Part shown: positions 5,623 to 12,372 of the stretch, in pieces
Position numbering within the stretch: position 1 is the first letter of the stretch
Layout: every line of letters begins with the position of its first letter
Source: Clostridia bacterium
Lineage (GTDB): Bacteria > Bacillota > Clostridia > Christensenellales > Aristaeellaceae
Length of the DNA: 18,478 bases
Assembly (NCBI GenBank): GCA_016295665.1
Contig: JAEDKS010000027.1
Coordinates: forward strand, 1-18,478
Direction of reading: 5' to 3'
The notes under the pieces: model-generated
Told to the model about the DNA's origin: nothing
The model's input: the letters and a program-made list of their open reading frames with translations, nothing else
Databases searched by the model: none
Position numbers and translations under genes: made by a program

Positions 5623-6765
5623 ATGGAGATGGAGCAGAGGGATTCGCTCGGGCAGCAGCTTTCGGCGCTGCTGAACGGGCGGCTTGCGGCGCGGGAGCTG
5701 ACGCTGGACACGGTCGCTGCCCATGGCTGGCAGCTGCTGCGCTGGGAGCCGGACGGCGCCCTGCGGGACGAGGAGCGGGCGTGGCTGCTGGAGAACGCGG
5801 GCAGCGCCTTTGCGGGCTGCGGAGCGGCGGGGGTGGCCTTTGGCGCGGAGGACAAGGACGCGCTGCTGATTCTGCTGTGCCACACGGCGTTTCAGGCGCG
5901 GGCCTACCGCTGCACCGCGCTGTGGCTGTGCGGTCACCGGATGTACGAGCGCTGCGGCGTGGAGCTGGAGCAGGAGGGCACGCTGTATGTCAGCGACGAG
6001 TTCCAGAACCCGGAAACATGGCGGGAGCATCTGACGGGCATGGAGGAGGCTGTGATCTGGTGGAAGCGCAGCGCGCCCATGGACAGCGCCGTGGCGCATC
6101 AGCACCGGCTGGAGCTGCAGACGATTCTGAAGCGGCGGCAGTATCTGTCGCTGGGCGGCTATGTGACCCGTGCGCTCCGCACCGAGCCGGAGCCCGGGCT
6201 GGCCTGCTTCGGACTGGTGCCGGTGATGATCGAGGCGGTCTGGAGCCTGTATCCGGAGATCTCCATGGACACCCTGACGGCGGATCTGCCGCTGCAGGAG
6301 ATGACCCGCCGCCCCCGGGAGGCGCTGCTGAGCTGGCTGACGGCGCTGTCGGGCGTGCTGCGAAGCGCGGCGGCCCCCACGGACAACGCGCCCATCGAGC
6401 GGGTGATCGCCGCGATTGAGGCGGACTGCTCCCTGCCCTACACCCAGGCCAACCTGAGCCGCTCACTGGGGCTGACCCCGGCCTACTTCTGCCGGCTGTT
6501 CCGGGAAAAGACGGGGCAGCACTTCTCCACGTTCCTGACGGCGACGCGCATGGCCCACGCCCGGGAGCTGCTGCGGCTGGGCGGTCTGCCCCTGCAGACG
6601 GTCAGCGATCAGTGCGGCTATCCCAACAAGAGCTACTTCTGCCAGGTGTTCAAGCGCTTCACCGGCATGACCCCCGGCGAGTACGAGCAGCACATGGCGG
6701 AGCAGGCGAGAAGAGCATATCCCGACCCGCTGGTATCATCCGGCGAAAATGGGGAATCCTGCTAA
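5623..6765 (+). CDS. AraC-family transcriptional regulator
   Basis: This 380-residue protein ends in a typical AraC/XylS DNA-binding domain at about residues 257-355. The first helix-turn-helix is around YTQANLSRSLGLTPAYFCRLFREKTG; the second is around LPLQTVSDQCGYPNKSYFCQVFKRFTG, closing with MTPGEYEQ, the family's conserved tail. The N-terminal 250 residues match no ligand-binding domain I can name; they are Leu- and acid-rich and contain several Cys. The start at 5623 has GAGGTGA 7 bases upstream; a second ATG at 5629 is also possible. It has its own promoter and a structured leader. Its position after aroFB suggests, but does not prove, a link to aromatic metabolism; the downstream SpoIID-type gene is an equally good target candidate. 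Confidence 0.93.
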   Translation: MEMEQRDSLGQQLSALLNGRLAARELTLDTVAAHGWQLLRWEPDGALRDEERAWLLENAGSAFAGCGAAGVAFGAEDKDALLILLCHTAFQARAYRCTALWLCGHRMYERCGVELEQEGTLYVSDEFQNPETWREHLTGMEEAVIWWKRSAPMDSAVAHQHRLELQTILKRRQYLSLGGYVTRALRTEPEPGLACFGLVPVMIEAVWSLYPEISMDTLTADLPLQEMTRRPREALLSWLTALSGVLRSAAAPTDNAPIERVIAAIEADCSLPYTQANLSRSLGLTPAYFCRLFREKTGQHFSTFLTATRMAHARELLRLGGLPLQTVSDQCGYPNKSYFCQVFKRFTGMTPGEYEQHMAEQARRAYPDPLVSSGENGESC

Positions 6766-6768
6766 CGG

Positions 6769-6818
6769 GCGCGGGAGCCGCGGCAGATATTGGCGGGATG
6801 AAACGGCGGCTCCGGCGC
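6769..6818 (+). repeat. Intergenic hairpin between the AraC-type gene and the SpoIID-type gene
   Basis: GGAGCCGC (6774-6781) pairs perfectly with GCGGCTCC (6806-6813). After a G-G mismatch the stem extends with GCGC (6769-6772) and GCGC (6815-6818), enclosing a 24-base loop. No run of T follows on either strand, so a simple intrinsic terminator is unlikely. It could be an mRNA processing or stability element or an operator. Confidence 0.5.
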
Positions 6819-6858
6819 GTTAAGTAGCCGGAAGGATGCTGAACAAGGAGGCTGACAG

Positions 6859-8664
6859 ATGAGAGGATTGAAGCGCATGATCTGCGCGCTTTTGTGCCTT
6901 GTGCTTTTGCCGCTGGCATCGCCCGGGGCGGCTGGGGCGGAGAGCGCGGAGGCGGCACCGTCCATTCGGGTCAATCTGCGCCGGCTGGCGCTGACCGACC
7001 GGGCGGATCTGTGGCTGGACGGCGTGTACACCGCCCGCACGGGCTCCGGCGCGGAGCTGGCCTTCCCCCGGGGCAGCGAGGTGACGGTGCAGCTGAGGGA
7101 CGGCGCGCTCTACCTGTTCTATCAGGGCATGAGCCTGCGGGCCGGGGGCAGCCTGTATCTGGAGCGGCATGCCTCCGAGACCCAGCCCACCGACGGCGTC
7201 CGCTTTGCCCGGGGCGGCAACTACTATCCGGGCAACCTGCTCCTGAGCGTCAGCGGTGGTGCCATTCAGGCGGTGCTGTCCATCTCCGTGGAGGACTACC
7301 TGCTGGGCGTTGTGCCCTATGAGATGAGTGACAGCTTCCCGCTGGAGGCGCTGAAGGCGCAGGCGGTCTGTGCCCGCACCTACGCCCTGGCCCATGTGAA
7401 CCCCGGCGCGGACTGGGACGTGGTGGACACCACCAACGACCAGGTGTTCCGGGGCGTGAACGGCCTGTACCAGAACGCGGCCCGGGCGGTGCGGGAAACG
7501 GCGGGCATCGTGGGCATGTACAGGGGGAGCCTGGCGACCTGCTACTACTCCGCCAGCAACGGCGGTCAGACCGAGCTGGTGGAGAACGTGTGGAGCGGTC
7601 GAGGTGACTGGGGCTACTACGCCATGGTGGACGATCCCTATGACGTGGAGAACCCGGAGAGCATCGTGCGCCGCGCTCGCATCAGCAAGAGCGGTACGGG
7701 GCTGAGTGATGCCTTTCTGGAAATTCTATGCAACTATCTGGCGCCGGTCATGACCCGGAACGGCTATGTGCCCGAGGTCAGCGCCCTGCGCGTGGACGCC
7801 ATTGAGGACATGGCGCTGGTCGGCCCCGCCCATGGGGAGGAGAGCCGCCTGATGACCGGGCTGTCCATCACCCTCCGCTGGTCGGGCAGGAAGCTGGTGC
7901 AGCCCGGGAAGCAGCTGAACGTGGTGACGACCGCGCCCCGGGAGACGGACGAGGACTTCAGCCTGCTGTCCACCGCCACGCCGGGGGCAACGGCAACGCC
8001 CACGCCCCTGCCCACAGCGGTTCCGTCGCCCACCGCCGCCCCCACCGCGTACCTGAGCGACTGGATCGAGGCCGCGACGCCCGCCACCATCACCCTGGAG
8101 CTGTTCCCGGATGTGGTGCAGGCGCTGAAGCTGAACATCGGCGGCATGAACAACGAGCTGCTGACCCTCGTCGAGGACGACAGCACCTACACCCTGGAGT
8201 CCCGGCGCTACGGGCATGGCGTGGGCATGAGCCAGCGCGGCGCCCAGTGGATGGCGGGGCAGTACGGCATGACCTTTGACCAGATTCTGGCCTTCTACTA
8301 TCCGGGCATGACGCTGATGGTGGCACCCAGCGGCGCGCAGGTGCTGTCCACCGCGGCGCCCAATCTGGTGAACACCCCCGGCCCCGCAGCCACGGCGACG
8401 CCGCGCCCCACCCTGATGCCCGTGACCGGCGAGGTGCCGGAGGGCGCCTGGCTGGCATCCGTGGAGGGCGTGGACGACGACAGCAGCCTGAACCTGCGCT
8501 CCGAGCCCAGCCTGGCGGGCGAAATCCTGATGCGGCTGTACAAGCACCAGCAGCTGGTGGTGCTGGAAACCTGCGAGGATCCCGCCTGGGTCCACGTAAA
8601 GACGGACGTGACGGAGGGCTATGTGATGGTGAGCTTCCTCGAACGGGTGGAGGACGGCGAGTAG
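6859..8664 (+). CDS. Secreted SpoIID/LytB-domain protein with C-terminal SH3b domain
   Basis: The 601-residue protein starts with a signal peptide (MRGLKRMICALLCLVLLPLA, cleavage probably after AGA near residue 30). The first part of the SpoIID/LytB domain lies at about residues 140-300: VEDYLLGVVPYEMS with E155 at the position of the lytic transglycosylase catalytic Glu, ALKAQAVCARTYAL, and DTTNDQVFRG. The last part, GHGVGMSQRGAQWMA, is at residues 452-466, after a Pro/Thr/Ala-rich linker at about 371-398. A second PT-rich linker (about 501-527) leads to a bacterial SH3-like domain (about 531-597, LNLRSEPS motif). Known SpoIID proteins cleave glycan strands with stripped stem peptides, in spore engulfment or the vegetative wall. 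The Cys residues of the zinc site known in some SpoIID proteins are not visible. AAGGAGG (6845-6851) is 7 bases before the ATG. Confidence 0.92.
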   Translation: MRGLKRMICALLCLVLLPLASPGAAGAESAEAAPSIRVNLRRLALTDRADLWLDGVYTARTGSGAELAFPRGSEVTVQLRDGALYLFYQGMSLRAGGSLYLERHASETQPTDGVRFARGGNYYPGNLLLSVSGGAIQAVLSISVEDYLLGVVPYEMSDSFPLEALKAQAVCARTYALAHVNPGADWDVVDTTNDQVFRGVNGLYQNAARAVRETAGIVGMYRGSLATCYYSASNGGQTELVENVWSGRGDWGYYAMVDDPYDVENPESIVRRARISKSGTGLSDAFLEILCNYLAPVMTRNGYVPEVSALRVDAIEDMALVGPAHGEESRLMTGLSITLRWSGRKLVQPGKQLNVVTTAPRETDEDFSLLSTATPGATATPTPLPTAVPSPTAAPTAYLSDWIEAATPATITLELFPDVVQALKLNIGGMNNELLTLVEDDSTYTLESRRYGHGVGMSQRGAQWMAGQYGMTFDQILAFYYPGMTLMVAPSGAQVLSTAAPNLVNTPGPAATATPRPTLMPVTGEVPEGAWLASVEGVDDDSSLNLRSEPSLAGEILMRLYKHQQLVVLETCEDPAWVHVKTDVTEGYVMVSFLERVEDGE

Positions 8665-8694
8665 CCGGAGCAGCCCGGGCACCAAAACGACAGG

Positions 8695-8725
8695 ACGGAC
8701 ATACCGCGACGGGTATGTCCGTTTT
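8695..8725 (+). terminator. Intrinsic terminator between convergent genes
   Basis: ACGGACATACC (8695-8705) and GGTATGTCCGT (8712-8722) form a perfect 11-bp stem with loop GCGACG, followed by TTT. It ends the SpoIID-type transcript. It lies between two convergent genes and the reverse strand also has a short T-run (complement of 8684-8687) some bases beyond the stem, so it may serve the cupin gene as well. Confidence 0.85.
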
Positions 8726-8734
8726 GCGTGAGCC

Positions 8735-9184
8735 TCAGTCGAAGAAGGGAGCCGCGTCCGGGTGCTCCTTCAGCATCTCCTCCCGGCGGAGCAGGCGGTA
8801 GTTGTCGTAGGTGAACTGGGGCACGGTGACGCAGGAGAGCAGGGTGGTCTCCTTCGCACCCGCTGCGGAGCGGGCACCGAACAGCTCGCCGGCCCTCACC
8901 AGCACGCAGGGCTGCGCGTCCTCCGTCAGGCCCAGGCGCTCGATACGCAGCTGACCCTGCTGATCGTAAATCCACACCTCCAGCGTGGAACCGGCGTGGT
9001 AGAGCCAGTACTCGTCGCAGTCCAGGGCGTGGAAGTCGGCATGCTCGCCGGGGGTCAGGGCATAGTAGATGACGCCGGAGGAGTGGCGGTCGTCCGCGGT
9101 GGCCTCGTGGTCATCCAGCAGACGGAAATAGCCGCCCTCCACATGGGGCTCCATCCCGAAACGGGCGATGAAATCAGGCTTCAT
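8735..9184 (-). CDS. Cupin-domain protein, DUF985 (Cupin_5) family
   Basis: The 149-residue protein begins MKPDFIARFGMEPHVEGGYF and continues with SSGVIYYALTPGEHADFHAL, DEYWLYHAGSTLEVW, VRAGELFGARSA and LLSCVTVPQFTYDNYRL, the conserved blocks of the DUF985 cupin family. These small beta-barrels are related in fold to RmlC-type sugar epimerases, but the biochemical role of the family is not settled. The start at 9184 is fixed by AAGGAGG (complement of 9194-9200) 9 bases upstream; the open frame upstream overlaps rmuC and is not used. The first bases overlap the end of rmuC by 11, so the two are very likely co-transcribed. I cannot propose a substrate. Confidence 0.9.
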   Translation of the reverse strand: MKPDFIARFGMEPHVEGGYFRLLDDHEATADDRHSSGVIYYALTPGEHADFHALDCDEYWLYHAGSTLEVWIYDQQGQLRIERLGLTEDAQPCVLVRAGELFGARSAAGAKETTLLSCVTVPQFTYDNYRLLRREEMLKEHPDAAPFFD

Positions 9185-10463
9185 GGGGTGATTCCTCCTT
9201 CGTTGGGTCGGTGAGGGGAGCGGCGGGATCCAGCTGCTCCACCTGCCCCAGCCGCTTCTGGATGCGCTGGGTGCGGTCAAAGGCGCTGTCGATGGAATCG
9301 GTGGCCTGCTGCAGGCGCTGGCGGGTCTTTTGCAGCACGTCGGCAAACTGGGCGAAGTCCGTTTTCACCGCGCCCAGCAGCTTCCAGACCTCCCCGGAGC
9401 GCTGCTCGATGGCAAGGGTGCGGAAGCCCATCTGCAGGGCGTTCAGCAGCGCGGCGAAGGTGGACGGCCCCGCAATGACGACCCGCTGCTCCCGCTGGAC
9501 GCTGTCCGCGATGTCCATGTCCCGCATGACCTCCGCGTAGAGGCCCTCCACGGGCAGGAACATCACGGCAAAGTCCGTGGTGTGGGGCGGGCGGATGTAC
9601 TTGCCGATGCGCCGGGCCTCGGTGCGGATGGCGGCGCACAGCGACCGGCGGCAGGCTTCCACCTGCGCGGGGTCGCCCTGCTGGCTGGCCTCCACCAGAC
9701 GCAGGTAGCTCTCCTGGGGGAACTTGCTGTCGATGGGCAGGTAGATCACGCCGCCCTCCCGGGCAGGGAGCCGCACGGCGTACTCCACCCGCTCAGCGCT
9801 GCCGGGCACCACGGCGACGTTCTCGTCGTACTGGCTGGGGGCGAGCACCTGGGAGAGCAGGCTTCCCAGCTGCATCTCGCCCCAGATGCCCCGGGTTTTG
9901 ACGTTGGTCAGCACCTTCTTCAGGTCGCCCACGCCGCTGGCGAGGCTCTGCATCTCACCGAGGCCCCGGTACACCTGCTCCAGACGCTGGCTCACCTGGG
10001 CAAAGCTGTCGTTCAGCCGCTTGTCCAGGGATTCGGTCAGCTTCTCGTCCACAGTGCGGCGCATCTCGGACAGCTGGCGGTCGTTCTCCTGCCGCAGGCT
10101 GGTCATGGCACCGCTCATGGTCTGGCGCAGCTGCTCCAGCCGCTCCTCCTGGGCGCGGGAGGACAGCAGCACCTGCCGCTGGGTGCTCTCCAGCAGCCCT
10201 GACTGGCTCTGACCCAGCTGGGTCAGGGTGGTGAGCAGGGTGCCGCTCAGCTGCTGGAGCGTGGCGGCGTTGGCGCGATGCTCGTCCTCCATTTCGTCCA
10301 GCAGGACGTTGGTCAGCTCCTCCATGGCCTGCCGCTGATCCTGCAGCGCGCTCAGCTGCTCCTGCAGGCGGCGCTGACGCGACAGCACCGCGATCAGCAG
10401 CCCGAGCCCGAGGAGCAGCAGCGCCAGCAGCACCGCGACAAAACAGAGCGTTTCGGTTGACAT
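9174..10463 (-). CDS. rmuC: RmuC-family DNA recombination protein
   Basis: The 429-residue protein starts MSTETLCFVAVLLALLLLGL, a membrane anchor at about residues 5-27. A long predicted coiled coil rich in Gln, Glu, Leu and Arg follows to about residue 165 (for example LRQENDRQLSEMRRTVDEKL). The C-terminal RmuC domain shows TRGIWGEMQLGSLL, VIYLPIDSKFPQESY, FMLP-type AVMFLPVEGLYAEV, and VVIAGPSTFAALLNALQMGF. RmuC restrains inversions at short inverted repeats in E. coli; its domain resembles restriction-type nucleases, but the activity is unproven. ATG 10463 has GGAGG 5 bases upstream; an earlier in-frame ATG at 10490 would lack a good site. A hairpin (10476-10502) lies just ahead of the SD. 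It is separated from recR by a terminator, so it probably has its own promoter, which I could not locate with confidence. Confidence 0.93.
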   Translation of the reverse strand: MSTETLCFVAVLLALLLLGLGLLIAVLSRQRRLQEQLSALQDQRQAMEELTNVLLDEMEDEHRANAATLQQLSGTLLTTLTQLGQSQSGLLESTQRQVLLSSRAQEERLEQLRQTMSGAMTSLRQENDRQLSEMRRTVDEKLTESLDKRLNDSFAQVSQRLEQVYRGLGEMQSLASGVGDLKKVLTNVKTRGIWGEMQLGSLLSQVLAPSQYDENVAVVPGSAERVEYAVRLPAREGGVIYLPIDSKFPQESYLRLVEASQQGDPAQVEACRRSLCAAIRTEARRIGKYIRPPHTTDFAVMFLPVEGLYAEVMRDMDIADSVQREQRVVIAGPSTFAALLNALQMGFRTLAIEQRSGEVWKLLGAVKTDFAQFADVLQKTRQRLQQATDSIDSAFDRTQRIQKRLGQVEQLDPAAPLTDPTKEESPHEA

Positions 10464-10475
10464 GGCTTCCTCCCC

Positions 10476-10502
10476 GGCGCGGCATGGCAATCGGGCCGCG
10501 CC
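10476..10502 (-). repeat. Inverted repeat in front of the rmuC ribosome binding site
   Basis: GGCGCGG (10476-10482) and CCGCGCC (10496-10502) form a perfect 7-bp stem with a 13-base loop, ending 2-3 bases before the GGGAGG of rmuC. It could limit ribosome access or stabilise the 5' end; no U-tract is present. Confidence 0.45.
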
Positions 10503-10514
10503 TGATTCATAAGG

Positions 10515-10544
10515 AAAACGTTCTTATCCCGGAGGACAAGAACG
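10515..10544 (-). terminator. Intrinsic terminator downstream of recR
   Basis: On the minus strand CGTTCTTGTCC (10544-10534) pairs with GGATAAGAACG (10529-10519), 11 pairs including one G-U, with a 4-base loop, followed by TTTT (10518-10515). The stem starts about 20 bases after the recR stop. No T-run follows on the plus strand, so it acts on the minus strand only. Confidence 0.8.
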
Positions 10545-10565
10545 ATGGGCCCGGAGGGCGGGGCG

Positions 10566-11162
10566 TCACATTTCCCGCCGGCCTTCCAGGGCCTTGCTCA
10601 GCGTCACCTCGTCGGCGTACTCCAGGTCGGAGCCGACGGGCACGCCGTGGGCGATGCGGGTCACGCGGACGCCCATGGGCTTGAGCAGCCGGGCGATGTA
10701 GGTGGCGGTGGCCTCGCCCTCGATGTCCGGGTTGGTGGCGAGGATGACCTCGGTCACGCTGCCGTCGGACAGCCGGGCGATCAGCTCCCGGATGCGGATG
10801 TCATCCGGGCCCACGCCGTCCATGGGGGACAGGGTGCCGTGCAGGACGTGGTACAGGCCGTGGAAGTCGTGCATGCGCTCCATGGCCGCCACGTCCCGGG
10901 GGTCGCGCACCACGCAGATCTGTCCGTTGTGCCGCTCGGGGTTGGCACAGATCACGCACTGATCCGCCGAGGCGTAGTTGCCGCACTCGGCGCAGTAGCG
11001 GATGGCCTTCCGGCCCTGCCACAGCGCGGTGGCAAGCTGGCGCACGTCCTCCAGCGGCATGCTGGCGATGTGGTAGGCGAGGCGCTGGGCCGTTTTTTGC
11101 CCGATGCCGGGCAGATGGGACAGCTCCGTCACCATCCGGGCGATGGGTTCAATCTGCGTCAT
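10566..11162 (-). CDS. recR: Recombination mediator protein RecR
   Basis: RecR works with RecO (and RecF) to load RecA onto gapped DNA during recombinational repair. The 198-residue length is normal. Domains in order: a helix-hairpin-helix LPGIGQKTAQRLA at about residues 17-29, a four-Cys zinc finger (C57, C60, C69, C72), and a Toprim domain with VVRDPRDV and ILATNPDIEGEATATYIA. It ends with the Walker-B-like RITRIAHGVPVGSDLEYADEVTL type segment (here VTRIAHGVPVG). The start ATG shares its A with the stop of ybaB (TGATG), so translation is coupled. The ybaB-recR pairing is conserved across bacteria, usually after dnaX; dnaX is not next to them here. Confidence 0.98.
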   Translation of the reverse strand: MTQIEPIARMVTELSHLPGIGQKTAQRLAYHIASMPLEDVRQLATALWQGRKAIRYCAECGNYASADQCVICANPERHNGQICVVRDPRDVAAMERMHDFHGLYHVLHGTLSPMDGVGPDDIRIRELIARLSDGSVTEVILATNPDIEGEATATYIARLLKPMGVRVTRIAHGVPVGSDLEYADEVTLSKALEGRREM

Positions 11163-11497
11163 CAGAACATCCCGCCCATGCCGGGAGCCATGCGGCTCAT
11201 GGTGGCCTCGCGGGCCTCCTCGCCCTTGCGCAGCGCCTCATTGACCGCAGCCTGAATCAGGTCCTGCAGCATCTCCACGTCCTCCGGATCCACCACCTGG
11301 GGGTCGATGGTGATGCTGGTCAGCTCGCGCTTGCCGCTGACCTTCACCTGCACCATGCCGCCGCCGCTGGCCGCCTCGTACTCCATCGCGTCCAGCTTCT
11401 CCTGGGCCTCGGTCATCTGCTGCTGCATCTTCTGGGCCTGCCGCATCAGCTGCTGCATGTTCGCGCCGCCGAAGCCGCCAAAGTTCTGTCTTGCCAT
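11162..11497 (-). CDS. ybaB: YbaB/EbfC-family nucleoid-associated protein
   Basis: This 111-residue protein has the family's N-terminal helix rich in Gln and Met (NMQQLMRQAQKMQQQMTEAQ). The conserved core is EYEAASGGGMVQVKVSGKRELTSITIDP, then DPEDVEMLQDLIQAAVNEAL, and a Gly/Met-rich tail. YbaB/EbfC proteins form dimers that bind DNA and affect nucleoid organisation; orthologues sit upstream of recR in many genomes, as here. AGGAGG (complement of 11507-11512) lies 9 bases before the ATG. The stop overlaps the recR start by one base. A 57-base gap separates it from the DUF4097 gene, so the three may be one transcript, but an additional promoter in that gap cannot be excluded. Confidence 0.96.
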   Translation of the reverse strand: MARQNFGGFGGANMQQLMRQAQKMQQQMTEAQEKLDAMEYEAASGGGMVQVKVSGKRELTSITIDPQVVDPEDVEMLQDLIQAAVNEALRKGEEAREATMSRMAPGMGGMF

Positions 11498-11544
11498 GAG
11501 AAACTTCCTCCTGTTATGCTACAAATTTTCGGATTCGGATTGTT

Positions 11545-11561
11545 CGGTTGGGGATCAACCG
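11545..11561 (-). repeat. Small hairpin at the DUF4097 gene stop codon
   Basis: CGGTTG (11545-11550) and CAACCG (11556-11561) form a 6-bp stem with loop GGGAT that includes the stop codon of the DUF4097 gene. No T-run follows on the minus strand, so it is at best a weak transcription signal. The 57-base gap to ybaB otherwise holds only its SD. Confidence 0.35.
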
Positions 11562-12295
11562 GCGCCGCCGATGATCTCCAGGTCGCCGGAGACCGTGGTC
11601 ATGGAGATCGGCACGCCCTGATCCTGCAGGCTCAGGCCCTTGGTGCGCAGGTGCCCGCCGGGGGCCTTGCGCCGGATGCAGGCCGAGGTGATGGGCGCCT
11701 CCAGCGCCAGGCTGCCGGAGACCGTGGTCACGTTCAGCAGGTCGATGGGCTCCAGCAGGCTCAGCGAGAAGTCGCCGGACACGCTGTCCAGATTGCCCTG
11801 GGAAAAGACGCTGTCCTCCATGGTCACGTTGCCCGATACGGAGCGCAGCACCAGCTCGTTGCAGGTGACGCCCTCGGCCCGCAGGGCACCGGACACGGTG
11901 CGCAGGTGACAGCGGATGCCGCCAAGCTGTCCGGCGGACAGGGCACCGGACACGGTGCAGAGCTCCAGATCGGTGCCGTTCAGCCCGGAGGCGGTCAGGC
12001 GCCCGGAGATGGTGGACAGATCCAACGGCCCCTTCCAGTCCAGGGGCACGCGGATGAGAATCTCCATCCAGTGCCCGGCGGTGGCCAGGCTGGGGGAGAT
12101 GCCCAGGTTGGGCTGCTCGATGAGCAGGTGGCCCTGGGCGCAGGTGATGCGCAGCGCGGCGGTATCCGACTCGCCGCCGGACACCAGCACCTGCAGCTGG
12201 TCTACGCTATCCCCCCTGACCTCCAGGGTGGCCCAGGCCAGATGCACCGAGAGGGACGATACCTCCAGCATCGGAAAATACTCGTTGCGGTTCAT
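11555..12295 (-). CDS. DUF4097-family beta-strand repeat protein
   Basis: The 246-residue protein has no signal peptide or membrane segment. From about residue 90 onward it is built of repeats of roughly 20 residues, each with a (T/S)(V/I)SG turn: STISGRL, TVSGALS, TVSGALR, SVSGNVT, SVSGDFS, TVSGSLA and TVSGDLE. This is the pattern of DUF4097 proteins, predicted to fold as a right-handed beta-helix; their role is unknown, though many occur beside envelope-stress or PspC-like genes. The near-identical codons of the repeats also create short DNA repeats (for example at 11584 and 11714). AAGGAGG (complement of 12304-12310) sits 8 bases before the ATG, and a good promoter lies at 12331-12359. Its position between the topoisomerase genes and ybaB-recR gives no clear functional clue. 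Confidence 0.85.
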   Translation of the reverse strand: MNRNEYFPMLEVSSLSVHLAWATLEVRGDSVDQLQVLVSGGESDTAALRITCAQGHLLIEQPNLGISPSLATAGHWMEILIRVPLDWKGPLDLSTISGRLTASGLNGTDLELCTVSGALSAGQLGGIRCHLRTVSGALRAEGVTCNELVLRSVSGNVTMEDSVFSQGNLDSVSGDFSLSLLEPIDLLNVTTVSGSLALEAPITSACIRRKAPGGHLRTKGLSLQDQGVPISMTTVSGDLEIIGGAG

Positions 12296-12330
12296 GGAAA
12301 CAACCTCCTTGAACGGCTTACACCGGCATT

Positions 12331-12359
12331 ATCATACCATGTTTTGCCCCGGGTGGCAA
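12331..12359 (-). promoter_or_regulatory. Promoter of the DUF4097 gene (possibly also ybaB-recR)
   Basis: On the minus strand TTGCCA (12359-12354) is followed after 17 bases by TATGAT (12336-12331), preceded by TGG (extended -10). It lies in the 77-base gap after the topoisomerase A gene. The short inverted repeat TTGCC/GGCAA overlapping its -35 box lacks a U-tract and is not a convincing terminator, so read-through from the topoisomerase genes is possible. Confidence 0.75.
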
Positions 12360-12372
12360 GAGAGAATCCGCA

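Noticed and set aside
9185..9346. N-terminal extension of the cupin gene into rmuC
   Set aside because: ATG 9184 has AAGGAGG at 9 bases and gives the normal family N-terminus; the extension is a shadow of rmuC.
11580..11960. Short direct DNA repeats around ccggagaccgtggtca and caccggacacggtg
   Set aside because: They encode the repeated TVSG turns of the DUF4097 protein and are explained by the protein repeat, not by a mobile element or CRISPR array.
12342..12360. Hairpin TTGCC/GGCAA after the topoisomerase A gene as a terminator
   Set aside because: Only 5 bp with no U-tract, and it coincides with the -35 and spacer of the DUF4097 promoter.
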